This document shows, one piece after another, positions 1 to 8,070 of a stretch of 13,064 nucleotides of DNA. The position numbers and the translations under genes are program-made. Below the pieces are notes generated by a model, which saw only the letters and a program-made list of their open reading frames with translations, had not been told where the DNA came from and did no database searches. Each line of letters starts with the position of its first letter. Positions within the stretch are counted from its first letter, which is position 1. Source of the stretch: Tetmemena sp. SeJ-2015 (lineage: Eukaryota > Ciliophora > Spirotrichea > Sporadotrichida > Oxytrichidae); NCBI GenBank assembly GCA_027382625.1, contig JAJKFJ010024610.1:1-13064 (forward strand), given 5' to 3'.

Positions 1-666
1 TATTTTCTAATATTTTTTTTTTTTAATTTTTAAATGGAAAGAAATAAAAATAAACAATCTTAATAAATCTCATTTTTTGGATAAAATATTAGTAAATATT
101 TAAATTGCTAAATTCAATTAATTAATATTTAGTTGCATCTTATTTTTTCCATTAATTAAAATTAATTCTTAGGTGATTTCAAGTTTTAAAATTGCAAATT
201 AAATAACGATTTGTCTTTATTTTAGAATTTTAAAGTTATAAACTAAATATTGTAATAGAAACTAATCTCTCATGTAATTGATAAAAAGTAAAAGCAAGAA
301 TAAATGATTGCAACCTTTTTATAAAAATTCTTAATTTATTTCTAAAAAATAATTTATAAGATGAGTACATAAGCTGGAAAATATTGCCTATAACTAATGT
401 GGGCATCGCAATTATCCAAAACTCAACTTAGATCTAAGTCTATGTAGATACTTCATCGTATAATCTTAGATTTAAGTTGTTATAGGGCTTGTAGTGAGAG
501 GAAAACACAAATAGCTGCTCGGTCTCGCACCCAGAAGAAGTCTTAATTTCATGGATATTGCAAATTAAAAATATAAAAAGTATGCAAAAAGAGGAATTTT
601 ATGACTAAGAAATTGTAGAATATGTCTCTAACAGAAAATACTACCTTCCAAACAGTTTTAAATTTT
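1..666. other. AT-rich spacer with no supported gene
   Basis: This stretch begins with a 12-base T run (13-24) and is dominated by A and T up to about 360. A slightly richer patch (370-560) contains a hairpin annotated separately. One plus-strand frame has no TGA from base 1 to 865, but it is full of TAA/TAG and low-complexity residues at its 5' end, so its openness alone is weak evidence. From the ATG at 601 that frame reads MTKKLQNMSLTENTTFQTVL and runs into repeat A copy 1. No promoter, terminator or RNA gene is recognised. Confidence 0.6.
424..479. repeat. Hairpin with nested palindrome
   Basis: The arm CAACTTAGATCTAAG (424-438) pairs with CTTAGATTTAAGTTG (465-479). Fourteen of the fifteen positions are Watson-Crick and the fifteenth would be G-U in RNA, around a 26-base loop. 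The left arm also holds a perfect 12-base palindrome, CTTAGATCTAAG (427-438), so each arm could fold on itself or with its partner. Its role is unknown. It could be a structured RNA element, a decayed inverted terminal repeat or chance. Confidence 0.55.
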
Positions 667-1105
667 TTGGAATAATACGGCATTTATATTATTATAGTAT
701 AAATTTTAATTTAAATCAATGATTGGTTAAATTAATAAATGGTAGTTGCAACTTCGCGGCAATTGAAATTATAGACTTATCCCTTCACCTGTAGCTTATT
801 CGATAGCTTATCAAAAATTAATATGAGTTTCTTCTTTAATCATCTTCGTAGCACCTCTGAGCAGTGATATATGACTCTCGCACTTTTCATCATTTTCTTC
901 CTCATTTTTAATAAAACTTGTGTCACTTATAATTCTTTAGTGAGCGCTCCCACACAAAAGTTGCAAGAATAAAAAGTTCTTAAAATTCCAGGCTGAATCG
1001 AATGGAGAAATATTTATTCAAATTGGACATACTTTAACTGCCAATGATTTATTTCATTTTAATTTAATAATTAATTAAATTCTCCTTTTTATTAAATTCT
1101 CAGCT
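667..1105 (-). repeat. Repeat A, copy 1 (decayed, inverted relative to copy 2)
   Basis: This segment is the reverse complement of 8135-8605. Positions obey c1 = 9240 minus c2 without a gap from 1105 to about 774. Then come a one-base gap and a net loss of about 31 bases, and similarity ends near 667. About 84% of the ungapped bases match by hand count. Read on the plus strand in the frame matching copy 2's long minus-strand frame, and with TAA/TAG as Gln, it gives matching peptides such as QSSSQHL, SHTKVAR and FSFLLNSQL. It carries a TGA at the position of a Leu codon in copy 2, and indels that break the frame. If the family is a gene, this copy is a pseudogene; if it is a non-coding repeat, it is the shorter member. 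Confidence 0.85.
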
Positions 1106-1248
1106 GTGTATATATTAATTTAACTATTTATAAAGCACACACATCGGCTCTACAGTCATAGAAGTTTAAGGGTTGTCGTGATGTCACGGAGTAAGCCATA
1201 GGTGGACCTTTTGGTATCAGCTTATTAAATAGTGGTGACGCTCGTTGA

Positions 1249-1620
1249 TGCCCAGATGGTAAAGTAGGGTTCTGGATTTTGCCTTCAAAAAAATTTACGT
1301 GTTGTGTGAAACCTGTGGGCAAAAATCCTCCCCCTTTATCTGTGGTATGTAACATCGTGCTGTTAGTGCCTTTAATTATTTTTCAGTTTCAGTCTAACCT
1401 CCCCGTGATAGGGAGTATCCCACTTGTCACCTCCCTTTGTGATTTAAACCACACTATTAATCCTTGCTGGCCACTCTATGAAAAGGGGTGTAAGGATTAT
1501 AATACTTGCAAAACATGGATCTCAACCTGGGCGGAGGTACCACAATCCCACCTCTAACTCACATGGATTACTAAACTAGACCGCCTCGAGGGTGGATTAA
1601 ATCAAAATATAATGAATTGA
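1249..1620 (+). CDS. Hypothetical 123-codon reading frame in G+C-rich island
   Basis: I do not recognise this frame. It is open from a TGA before 1249 to a TGA at 1618. The portion 1249-1557 lacks all three standard stops; a TAA at 1555 would be Gln in the ciliate code. It starts CPDGKVGFWILPSKK and has eight cysteines, a Pro-rich stretch (KNPPPL), a hydrophobic run (VVCNIVLLVPLIIF) that could be a membrane segment, and a Trp/Cys-rich C-terminal half. There is no clear start codon; the first in-frame ATG is near the end, so a real product would need an upstream exon or segment. The surrounding 1140-1690 is much richer in G+C than its flanks. G+C-rich DNA also opens frames by chance, and shorter frames on the minus strand look equally protein-like, so the strand is uncertain. 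Confidence 0.3.
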
Positions 1621-1689
1621 GTGATGGCCGGCTTATCTCCCTCCCTAGCCAAGTCGATTTTGCGGGTCCTATATTTTAACTTTCTAAAT

Positions 1690-2262
1690 CAATAAAAGCC
1701 TTCCAAAAGAATAGTACTTGTTAGTTTTGTAAAAAATATAAGTTAGTGTTTATCGTTTAAGAGCTCATTTCATAAAAGAAGCGCGGAGAGTAAGCCAGTG
1801 CAATATTTGATCCATAAACTTTGAAATCGATTGATCTGTATTGATTTATGTCCACCTCTCTTTTGTTTAGATTTCTAGTGAGAATCACGAGTTAATAAAC
1901 ATAGAGATTCAAAGTAGTAACTGTCAAAGCGGAAGAAGATGGCATGTTAGAGGTCAAAATATTCAGGGACATCATAGGATTAATTTAAACAATTTGATTA
2001 TTCTGCAAATAAAGAGTTGCAGAGCCCAAGCTATTTGAGACTAAGGCAACATAGAAAATTTAAATAACATACTGCCACTAATTTAGGGGGAAAGTGCCCT
2101 GACTTGTCTATGAAGCTGAATTGATTAAATTTGTAACTAAAATACATAAACCCTAATATAATAATTCTTACCAGTAATTTAATTCGCAGAAGTGAGAGAT
2201 ATTTTTAGAAAACTTTAAATTTTTAGCATGTCTATGTTTCCATTATTGCACATGGCCCAGAA
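1690..2262. other. Spacer with no supported gene
   Basis: AT-rich sequence with short mixed-composition patches (1780-1980). No frame in any code is long or conserved within the window, and no RNA gene or tandem repeat is visible. A TGA-free frame from 2125 leads into the reading frame starting at 2263. Confidence 0.5.
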
Positions 2263-2583
2263 ATGAATATGAATGAAATACGATTAGTTTATCGAAAATT
2301 AGGAGAAGCCTATTCTAACCTACGAAAAGCAATTGAAGTTATTGATTTAGAAATTGAACTAAATCCGTTGAATTTGATCATAGCCTCAAATAATTGTAAA
2401 TTAGAACCCTTTTTAAAAACAATTATCAAAATGTATTCTTCAATAAAAATAAGTAATTATCTGAAAGTATTGAAGATTACTACTTTATCAGTGTCAAGCT
2501 CCATAGATTTGCATACATTTTTTTAATAAGGTAGTTCTGAAGGAACCTTTATATGTTCAGCCCCGATTTTCAAAATCTTTTGA
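2263..2583 (+). CDS. Hypothetical reading frame, 87 codons (106 with TAA as Gln)
   Basis: The frame opens with ATG (MNMNEIRLVYRKLGEAYSNL) and has no stop of any kind for 87 codons. In the standard code it ends at the TAA at 2524; reading TAA TAA as Gln-Gln extends it to a TGA at 2581. The peptide is rich in Leu, Ile, Lys and Glu with a heptad-like, probably helical first half (RKAIEVIDLEIELNPLNL). There is no signal peptide or recognisable motif. Its 3' end enters repeat B copy 1. Compared with copy 2 there appear to be one or two extra bases at about 2577-2590; beyond them an open frame continues in another phase (2541-2855, LLVGRVLIEKFEKK). That would fit a gene broken by frameshifts. Length alone is barely above chance for this base composition. 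Confidence 0.3.
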
Positions 2584-2904
2584 GTTTGCTTCTATAAACC
2601 TTGGAGGAACGAGAACGAATCTTTTTTCATCTGTATTAAAACATGGTACGGTAAGCGCTCCTTGTTGGCCGAGTATTGATAGAAAAATTTGAAAAAAAAT
2701 TAATTTAACTGATTTATTAAATTCCACAATTGTAGGGAATGTTCTTGACCAACATGCCAATTTTTGATGGTTTGAAGCTTCTTCTCTAAAGTTCAGTAAA
2801 AAGACTAAAAACAGTGGCTTCTTACTGTAAAAGCTGGCTTCCGTGCCAATAGTGAAAAATCGGAGCTGAGCTTATTATATTAAATTTATTTCGAATTGCT
2901 TCAT
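2557..2904 (-). CDS. Hypothetical 115-codon reading frame on the minus strand in repeat B
   Basis: Starting at ATG 2904-2902 (MKQFEINL), the frame ends at TGA 2559-2557. The last 106 codons contain no stop of any kind; only two TAA codons near the 5' end require the ciliate reading. Visible parts are a hydrophobic segment (KKPLFLVFLLNF), a second one (VKLIFFQIFLSILG) followed by QQGALTV, and a polar end (FIEANSKDFENRG). In the diverged copy at 5147-5412 the same frame keeps VKLL and ILGRQGALTV, and within ILG-x-QGALTV four of five base changes fall at third positions, which favours this strand. The copy then shifts frame. A plus-strand frame also crosses the same bases, so the coding strand is not settled. 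The family is unknown; a small membrane protein would fit the hydrophobic runs. Confidence 0.33.
2571..2850 (+). repeat. Repeat B, copy 1 (direct duplicate of 5147-5412)
   Basis: Three blocks occur in the same order and nearly the same spacing in both copies: a 5' block at 2571-2600 versus 5147-5174, an exact 15-mer GTAAGCGCTCCTTGT at 2651-2665 versus 5225-5239, and a 3' block at 2816-2850 versus 5377-5412. Between the blocks identity is low (about 60% where I aligned it), with small indels. This is an old duplication, in direct orientation about 2.57 kb apart. It overlaps candidate frames on both strands. Confidence 0.7.
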
Positions 2905-2934
2905 TCTTATCTTTGAACCAAATCCTAATTCAGG

Positions 2935-4196
2935 TCATTAAAACAATTAAAATGAATCTGTAAATATTAATCATGCAGTTTTTTACTATCAACCCTTCGA
3001 TTAACTAATCGTATTTTAACTATAGTATTATATATTTGGAATTAATTTTCAAAAATTTAGCTAAACCTAGTGGCTAACTGATGAAATGGCTACTGCTCCG
3101 TGACAGCTAGAAATCTGGTGCTCTATTCTAAGTAGGATTTAACGAGAGCAGAAATAATTTAATAAATTAAATTGCGCATTTGGTTTCACATTAATTAATT
3201 GAATACTAATTTTAGTGTTTAGTTCATTGGTTCTTTTTTACATTTAAAGCGTACATTTTTGCACCCAAATTGTAATAATGAACTCTTCATTTTTCGCATT
3301 CTTGAAGTTACAAAAGAATACATAATAGCTGCACAGTGCAATAGGGTTTAGGGATTGTGTGAAAACAAAATTAAAACAAATAATAAATAGAAAGCGCTTT
3401 TGTTTCAAAGCTTGCAGTCTACTTTCCCTATCTTTCTATTGATAGAGCCATATCTACTTGCCTTTGTCTCTGACACTACTCGATGAGTTAAACAATCGTC
3501 TCGAGTACGTCTGATCTCAAAACATTATGCTATTTATAAACATGATAAAATACTAACTTAAAGTTATTGTTCCAGTTATTAAGTAAATATAATATCAACT
3601 TCATCTATTTGGAGAATGGCAGCTCATATAGTATCTCCAATTGAAGCATAGAAAAGCAGATTTTACTTATCATCTACGTTAAAAAAATGAATAATGCATT
3701 TGTATTGAGTTCTTGGCAGATGAAGCTTATTTATCATGGTTGTTATTAATAATTAACTGAACAAAATCACATTTTTAAGTTTAAAAATTATAGATTGAAA
3801 TATTTACATAATTCCTTAAGCCTAATTCCCCTCTGCAACTATTATATATTCGCTAGCAATTTCAAGCATAGTGTGAGTAGTTCATTAGTAAAATTTCAGT
3901 GTAACAAAGTACGCTTTTAATTGTATAAGTGAACCAATGATCCACTCGCTAAAATTAGTATTCACTTAATTAATGTGTAACCAAAAGCATAATCTAATTT
4001 ATTAACTTATTTCTGCTCTCGATTAAATCTCACCTAGAATATAGCACTTTATCTCTAGCCGCCACGCAGCATGAAACACTCAATCAGGATAATCAGCCTA
4101 CTCTCATCCAACGTAAGTCAACAGCCACTAAGTTATTCTAAATTATTTAAAATCCACTCTAAATCTATAATATAAGTTGAGATATCACTCTGAAGT
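2935..4196. other. AT-rich spacer with no supported gene
   Basis: Mostly A and T, with small richer patches at 3060-3140, 3410-3520 and 4030-4110. I find no conserved frame, RNA gene, tandem array or long inverted repeat. A TGA-free plus frame (2856-3281) continues the phase of the 2541-2855 frame past its TGA, but its sequence is low complexity. Confidence 0.5.
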
Positions 4197-4418
4197 TTAT
4201 AACTCAGAGTTAAATAAATAAAATAAGATATTCAAAGTTGTTTGAGAAGTAAGCTTCGCGATGAGTAAATCACTAGATAGGTCAACTAAAGAGTAAATTA
4301 TCTTTGCAAATAAAATTACAAATCGAGTTATGGGTAATATATGAATCAACTTCGTAGCTGACATCCACTTAACTGAAAAAGACACTTCCAGAGTCGATGC
4401 ATACACAAAATAAAACAA
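4197..4418 (-). CDS. Short hypothetical frame, doubtful
   Basis: Seventy-three codons without any standard stop on the minus strand. The frame stays open upstream if TAG is Gln, and a TAA at 4196-4194 ends it in the standard code. There is no ATG at the 5' edge of the open stretch. The residues include two hydrophobic runs (ITRFVILFAKIIYSLV and TLNILFYLF) with a plausible membrane-protein character. Nothing in the window is homologous to it. A frame this long occurs by chance in AT-rich DNA, so I keep it only as a candidate. Confidence 0.18.
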   Translation of the reverse strand: MFYFVYASTLEVSFSVKWMSATKLIHILPITRFVILFAKIIYSLVDLSSDLLIAKLTSQTTLNILFYLFNSEL

Positions 4419-4805
4419 ATGCTACTTGTCATCAATTAATTAGTTGATTGTGTCCAAACAAGAATTAATTTAGAATATTTTTAGATCTAATAGATACTGA
4501 AATTGTTCAATTGAGTAACTTAGAGGAAAATAGTGGAGCTCATTGGAGGTAAATAAGTAACGAGGATTTCTCATAAAATGAATATGATTGGTAGTCATAA
4601 ACTTTTAGAAATAAGTTTAATGATAATTTGCAAAATGTATATATTATCAATATTGTAAAAGATCCTAACATTTTGAATGAAAATAAGTATTTTAAATGTA
4701 GCCAGACCAGCTGGATTACGAGTTAGCACCAGATGGTCCGCAGCCTATCATAAGAGTGCTACTCACTTGCCATTAAGAATAAGTGTTTGAGTAGGTTCCT
4801 AATAG

Positions 4806-5303
4806 ATGTCCATTCATAAAACTAGCTAATTTAGCCATCGAGAAGGTTCCACCTCCTACTTAAAATAACAGGTAGCAGTACTATTTTTAAAAATAAGTAG
4901 TATAAGGTACATCTTGGATCACCAGCCGGCAATAGATCATAAAATAATAGTACTTTAATTCTATACAATTATAAGTCGAAATTTTGTTTATTTAGACACT
5001 CTTCAACACTTTATATCTGTAAATATTAATCGGCTTCAACTTCATTAGATGATTTACCTATAATTGCAAAGTTTTATAAATCATAAATATGGTAAGTCTT
5101 CAAACAGTTTCAATTATGAGAGAAAATTATCTACACCCTTATTTTTCAAAAGCTCTCAGTTTGTTCTGTAAATCATGGGCGAAGGTGTACTACCCACTAG
5201 TCTGCTATCCTCAAAGATGATACTGTAAGCGCTCCTTGTCGCCCAAGAATTGCATTTCGTAATAGCTTTACCAGCTAGCATGCAGAAAAAAATGAGGACT
5301 TGA
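4806..5303 (+). CDS. Hypothetical 165-codon frame (ciliate code only), overlaps repeat B copy 2
   Basis: From ATG 4806 (MSIHKTSQFSHREGSTSYLK) to TGA 5301 there is no TGA, but there are several TAA/TAG codons that must be Gln. Near its 3' end it reads MGEGVLPTSLLSSK, then ILQALLVAQELHFVIALPAS. The corresponding plus-strand frame of repeat B copy 1 reads QALLVGRVL, with 25 residues from a shared Leu-Gln to QALLV in both copies, and both Gln codons are TAA in both. This supports the ciliate code if the strand is right. Against it, third-position changes in the core favour the minus strand. A minus-strand frame over 4650-4985, Gly/Ser-rich with MIGCGPSGANSQ, also looks protein-like. The family is unknown. 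Confidence 0.22.
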
Positions 5304-5412
5304 AGTTAATAAATTAGGATTTAGAAATCTTGAATTCGGGTCAAACTCTCAAAAGTAGTAAATGACTAATTATTCTGGCTTACAGTAAAACCTTAGCTTA
5401 TTGCCAGCAATT
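5147..5412 (+). repeat. Repeat B, copy 2
   Basis: This is the diverged direct duplicate of 2571-2850, recognised by the exact 15-mer at 5225-5239 and collinear flanking blocks. Relative to copy 1 it has single-base differences in length (for example near 5152, 5162 and 5205) that change phase in every candidate frame. At least one of the two copies is therefore broken if the family ever coded for protein. Confidence 0.7.
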
Positions 5413-5566
5413 CAAAATCAGACATGACTTCATTATTTTACCTTTTATGATTAAGATTGATGAGCAGTATTATAGTATAGAATTTATTTAATTCAAAAAC
5501 CTTGATTATAGGGAATATAGGAATAGGTAATCATGTATATTCTTTCAAACTTTTAAATGGAAGTTG

Positions 5567-6037
5567 ATGCAAGCAGATGAGCTTTTACTAGTAGATCTTA
5601 TCTCCTCTTACAATATAAGCTTTAAGTCCATGGGCAAGTTCATAGATCTTCTTAAAGTTATTTTAGTAATAGGATTTCACTCTGATTTGGTAAATTGCTT
5701 GAATATTTTCTTTCTATATATTAACCCCATATATTTTTATAAGCACTTTATCTTTCCAACACATATAGGATCATTACGAGTTGATCCATAATTGAAAGTA
5801 GAGGAACCAATCACTCTTATAAAAAGGATATTGACATTAGGTAAGATTGATCTTTCATCTTTCAAGACCTCTATGTTTAAACTCTTCTTAGTTTAATAAG
5901 GCAAAATATTATCAGTTACTTATTTAATTAAAAACAATTTTAGAATATACATGATCTTCCCTATAATTAAATAATAAATGAAGAGTGCAATTTCTTATTA
6001 GCTGAAATCACATATCATCTATCATTAAAAATTGTGA
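5567..6037 (+). CDS. Hypothetical 156-codon frame, 74 codons in the standard code
   Basis: ATG 5567 starts MQADELLLVDLISSYNISFK. The first TAA in frame is at 5789, and the first TGA at 6035. After the TAA the peptide stays well mixed (VEEPITLIKRILTLGKIDLS), whereas random AT-rich DNA usually drifts to Lys/Asn/Ile/Phe runs; this is a weak point for TAA as Gln. Two hydrophobic stretches (DLLKVILVIGF and CLNIFFLYINPIYFY) could be membrane segments. No motif is recognised. The same phase is TGA-free back to 5366, through the 3' end of repeat B copy 2 (LAYSKTLAYCQQFK), so the frame may be the downstream part of that repeat's gene. I infer a hypothetical protein or gene fragment. Confidence 0.3.
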
Positions 6038-6186
6038 GTCCGGTAGTTTATATAAATTAAAATTAGTTTTTTATGATTGAGGTGAATTAAATAATAATCT
6101 TCAACATAAACATAAACAAGATTATTTATTAGATTCATATTAAGTTAATCCATTAAAAATAGGGAGATTAGTCAGTCTAGTAAATG

Positions 6187-6220
6187 AATTAGTAATTTTT
6201 TATGCTAATTAGTAATTTTT
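6187..6220. repeat. 14-base direct repeat, 6-base spacer
   Basis: AATTAGTAATTTTT occurs exactly at 6187-6200 and 6207-6220, separated by TATGCT. It may be a replication-slippage tandem or a short flanking repeat. Confidence 0.6.
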
Positions 6221-6604
6221 AGCAAAGAAACAAACTGCTAAATGGTACGCTCTATCTAATTTATTCTCGAAATTAGTTAAATAAGAATAAGAGACTTCAT
6301 TCGCGAGTGTTATTTGCAATTAGTTAAATCTCAATAACAAAATATTTCCTATCCATAATATCTTCCAAATATCTTTCAGCAGCAAGATACCTCTATCACA
6401 AATACTAAGTTTTTATATCATCTTTAAATAAATTCGTTTTACTAATTTTGACTGAGCACACCCATAAAAAAACGTTTCAAGGATGTAAAGTTTTTATAAA
6501 TCTTTTCTAAATTGCCATTTTATTTGAATTATAAAATAATTGTCTTTTATTTTCAATTTTCACCTGTACTACAAAAGAGAAGGTCAATTTGGCTCAAAAT
6601 CTTT

Positions 6605-6633
6605 TTATAAAAAATAATTAATTATTTTTATAA
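6605..6633. repeat. AT palindrome
   Basis: Positions 6610-6629 form a perfect 20-base palindrome centred on TTAA at 6618-6621. The symmetry continues to 6605/6633 with one bulged A at 6609. It could form a cruciform or hairpin. Pure A/T composition makes coincidence plausible. Confidence 0.5.
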
Positions 6634-6872
6634 GTCGATATACAATATTAGTCTTTATTTTTATTAGATAGAAATTATTGTAAATCTAAGCACTAAAACC
6701 ATTCTTTACTCCAATGGATCCTCCATACTTATACTATGCTCCAGCTAATTTAACAGTAAATTTAACAAGAAAGCTTACTCTAAATTTAAAATATAATTAT
6801 AATAAAAACTGATAATTAAATATAATAAATGGGATTTTAGTTCAAGAGTAGATTTTTTAATTTATTTATTAT

Positions 6873-6900
6873 AAATTTAAATTGAATGTAATTTAAATTT
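6873..6900. repeat. Perfect 11-bp AT hairpin
   Basis: AAATTTAAATT (6873-6883) and AATTTAAATTT (6890-6900) are exact reverse complements around the 6-base loop GAATGT. It is made only of A and T, with no terminator-like T tract specific to it. Confidence 0.5.
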
Positions 6901-7126
6901 TTACCAATTTTAATTTTTTTCTCATTTACAAATTGAATTATATTTTCGAGAAAAGCTTTAAAATCTAGAATAATTTCATAAGGAGGTAAATGATATTCTG
7001 AAGAGTACTTTTCATAAAATGGATGCTTGTTCTTAAATATTCTCTTGATCTTTGAGAGTTACCTGTACTTTATCTATTTGTGCCACTAACCAAAGATGGT
7101 ACTAATAGTTTAAAGAAACAAAGGTG

Positions 7127-7747
7127 ATGCATCTCATTAAATTGATCTATGATGGCTAGGAAACTCAGCTGTTCTAATTTTCTCTTCATAAAGAGTTGTC
7201 GCTAGCTGGAGAGGTGAGTGTTTTGTCAAATATTTTAGCTAAATTGTTGTGGAGATTATTCGATCTAGGTGTTCTTCAAGAAATCATTCAGCAACCACTT
7301 TCGATGTGCTGCTGTATATCAAGAAACTTGAGAAACTAATCTTTACACAATTCCTTTTTTAATTTTTCATCATCTATATTCAATTTCATTATTTTTAAAT
7401 GCTATTTTTGGTAATTATATAATTTTAAAAGACATTGTATATAAAAAATTTGGCTTTCAAGGGATAATCTATTTCATGAATATAAATTAAATTAAATTTT
7501 TGAATTGAATTTACATAAGCATTTTATTAATCTCCAAGCCTAACGTAAGTTAAAGTTTCCCCAGTAGTAGTAGAAGATGAGCTTGTCACTCTAACCCACG
7601 CTCCAATAGATACGTAAGAGCTACAAAATAACTCATAATTTATTGCATAAAATATTTATTCATCAATATAAAAGTTTAAGTTTAGTTATCTCTTAAATAT
7701 TTATATGCAAATATAGGAAATTTTTTATGCAAGTGGTTGCCCACTGA
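7127..7747 (+). CDS. Hypothetical 206-codon frame (ciliate code only)
   Basis: From ATG 7127 (MHLIKLIYDG) to TGA 7745 there is no TGA; the phase is open back to 7049. The first third, about 7081-7340, lies in a richer patch and reads as ordinary protein: LHKELSLAGEVSVLSNILAK, then LLWRLFDLGVLQEIIQQP and three consecutive Cys. Two in-frame TAG/TAA codons fall inside this well-mixed part (YDG-Gln-ETQLF-Gln-FSL). Beyond codon 75 it becomes low complexity, with many TAA, so a real coding segment might end near 7340. No family is recognised, and no duplicate exists in the window to test it. Chance occurrence of a TGA-only frame this long is not negligible. Confidence 0.28.
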
Positions 7748-8070
7748 ATCGTAAATATCCCTAAAAACTATAAAACCAAAAAGAACTTACATATGATAAT
7801 AACTGATTCTTTAATTCAGTACGATAAGTGCTAATTATATTCCTAAAATTTTACTTTACTTTACTATATGCAAATATATGGTGAGCTATAGCAATCTAAA
7901 AGGAAGTTCTTTTTAATCATCAATTTTATAATAACTTATAGAAATGTAAAAAGGCTGGTGCAACAAATCTCTAGATTATGAAAATATTCATAAAAAATTA
8001 ATTCATTTAGGTATACTATAAAAATTTAATGTTTGGATTGTTTTGTTTAATCTAACAAGCTACTTCTATT
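7748..8070. other. AT-rich spacer
   Basis: No supported gene. A small TTTAC tandem lies near 7853-7865, and a 14-mer TATATGCAAATATA at 7865-7878 repeats one at 7703-7716. Both are probably background. Confidence 0.5.

Larger units (their letters stand above)
6038..7048. other. Very AT-rich spacer with palindromes
   Basis: This is among the most AT-rich kilobases of the window. It holds a 14-base direct repeat (6187-6200 and 6207-6220), a near-perfect palindrome (6605-6633) and an 11-bp hairpin (6873-6900). No coding frame is convincing. In a ciliate germline reading this would be eliminated or spacer DNA; that is inference. Confidence 0.55.

Noticed and set aside
1..865. 288-codon frame without TGA
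   Set aside because: It is full of TAA/TAG and begins in a poly-T tract. With TGA as the only stop, frames this long are expected about once in a window of this size.
1128..1355. 75-codon minus-strand frame
   Set aside because: It overlaps the plus-strand frame 1249-1620 in a G+C-rich stretch. I could not choose it over the longer plus frame on evidence.
7703..7878. Two copies of TATATGCAAATATA containing an octamer-like ATGCAAAT
   Set aside because: This is too short and too AT-rich to separate from background, and there is no neighbouring promoter feature.
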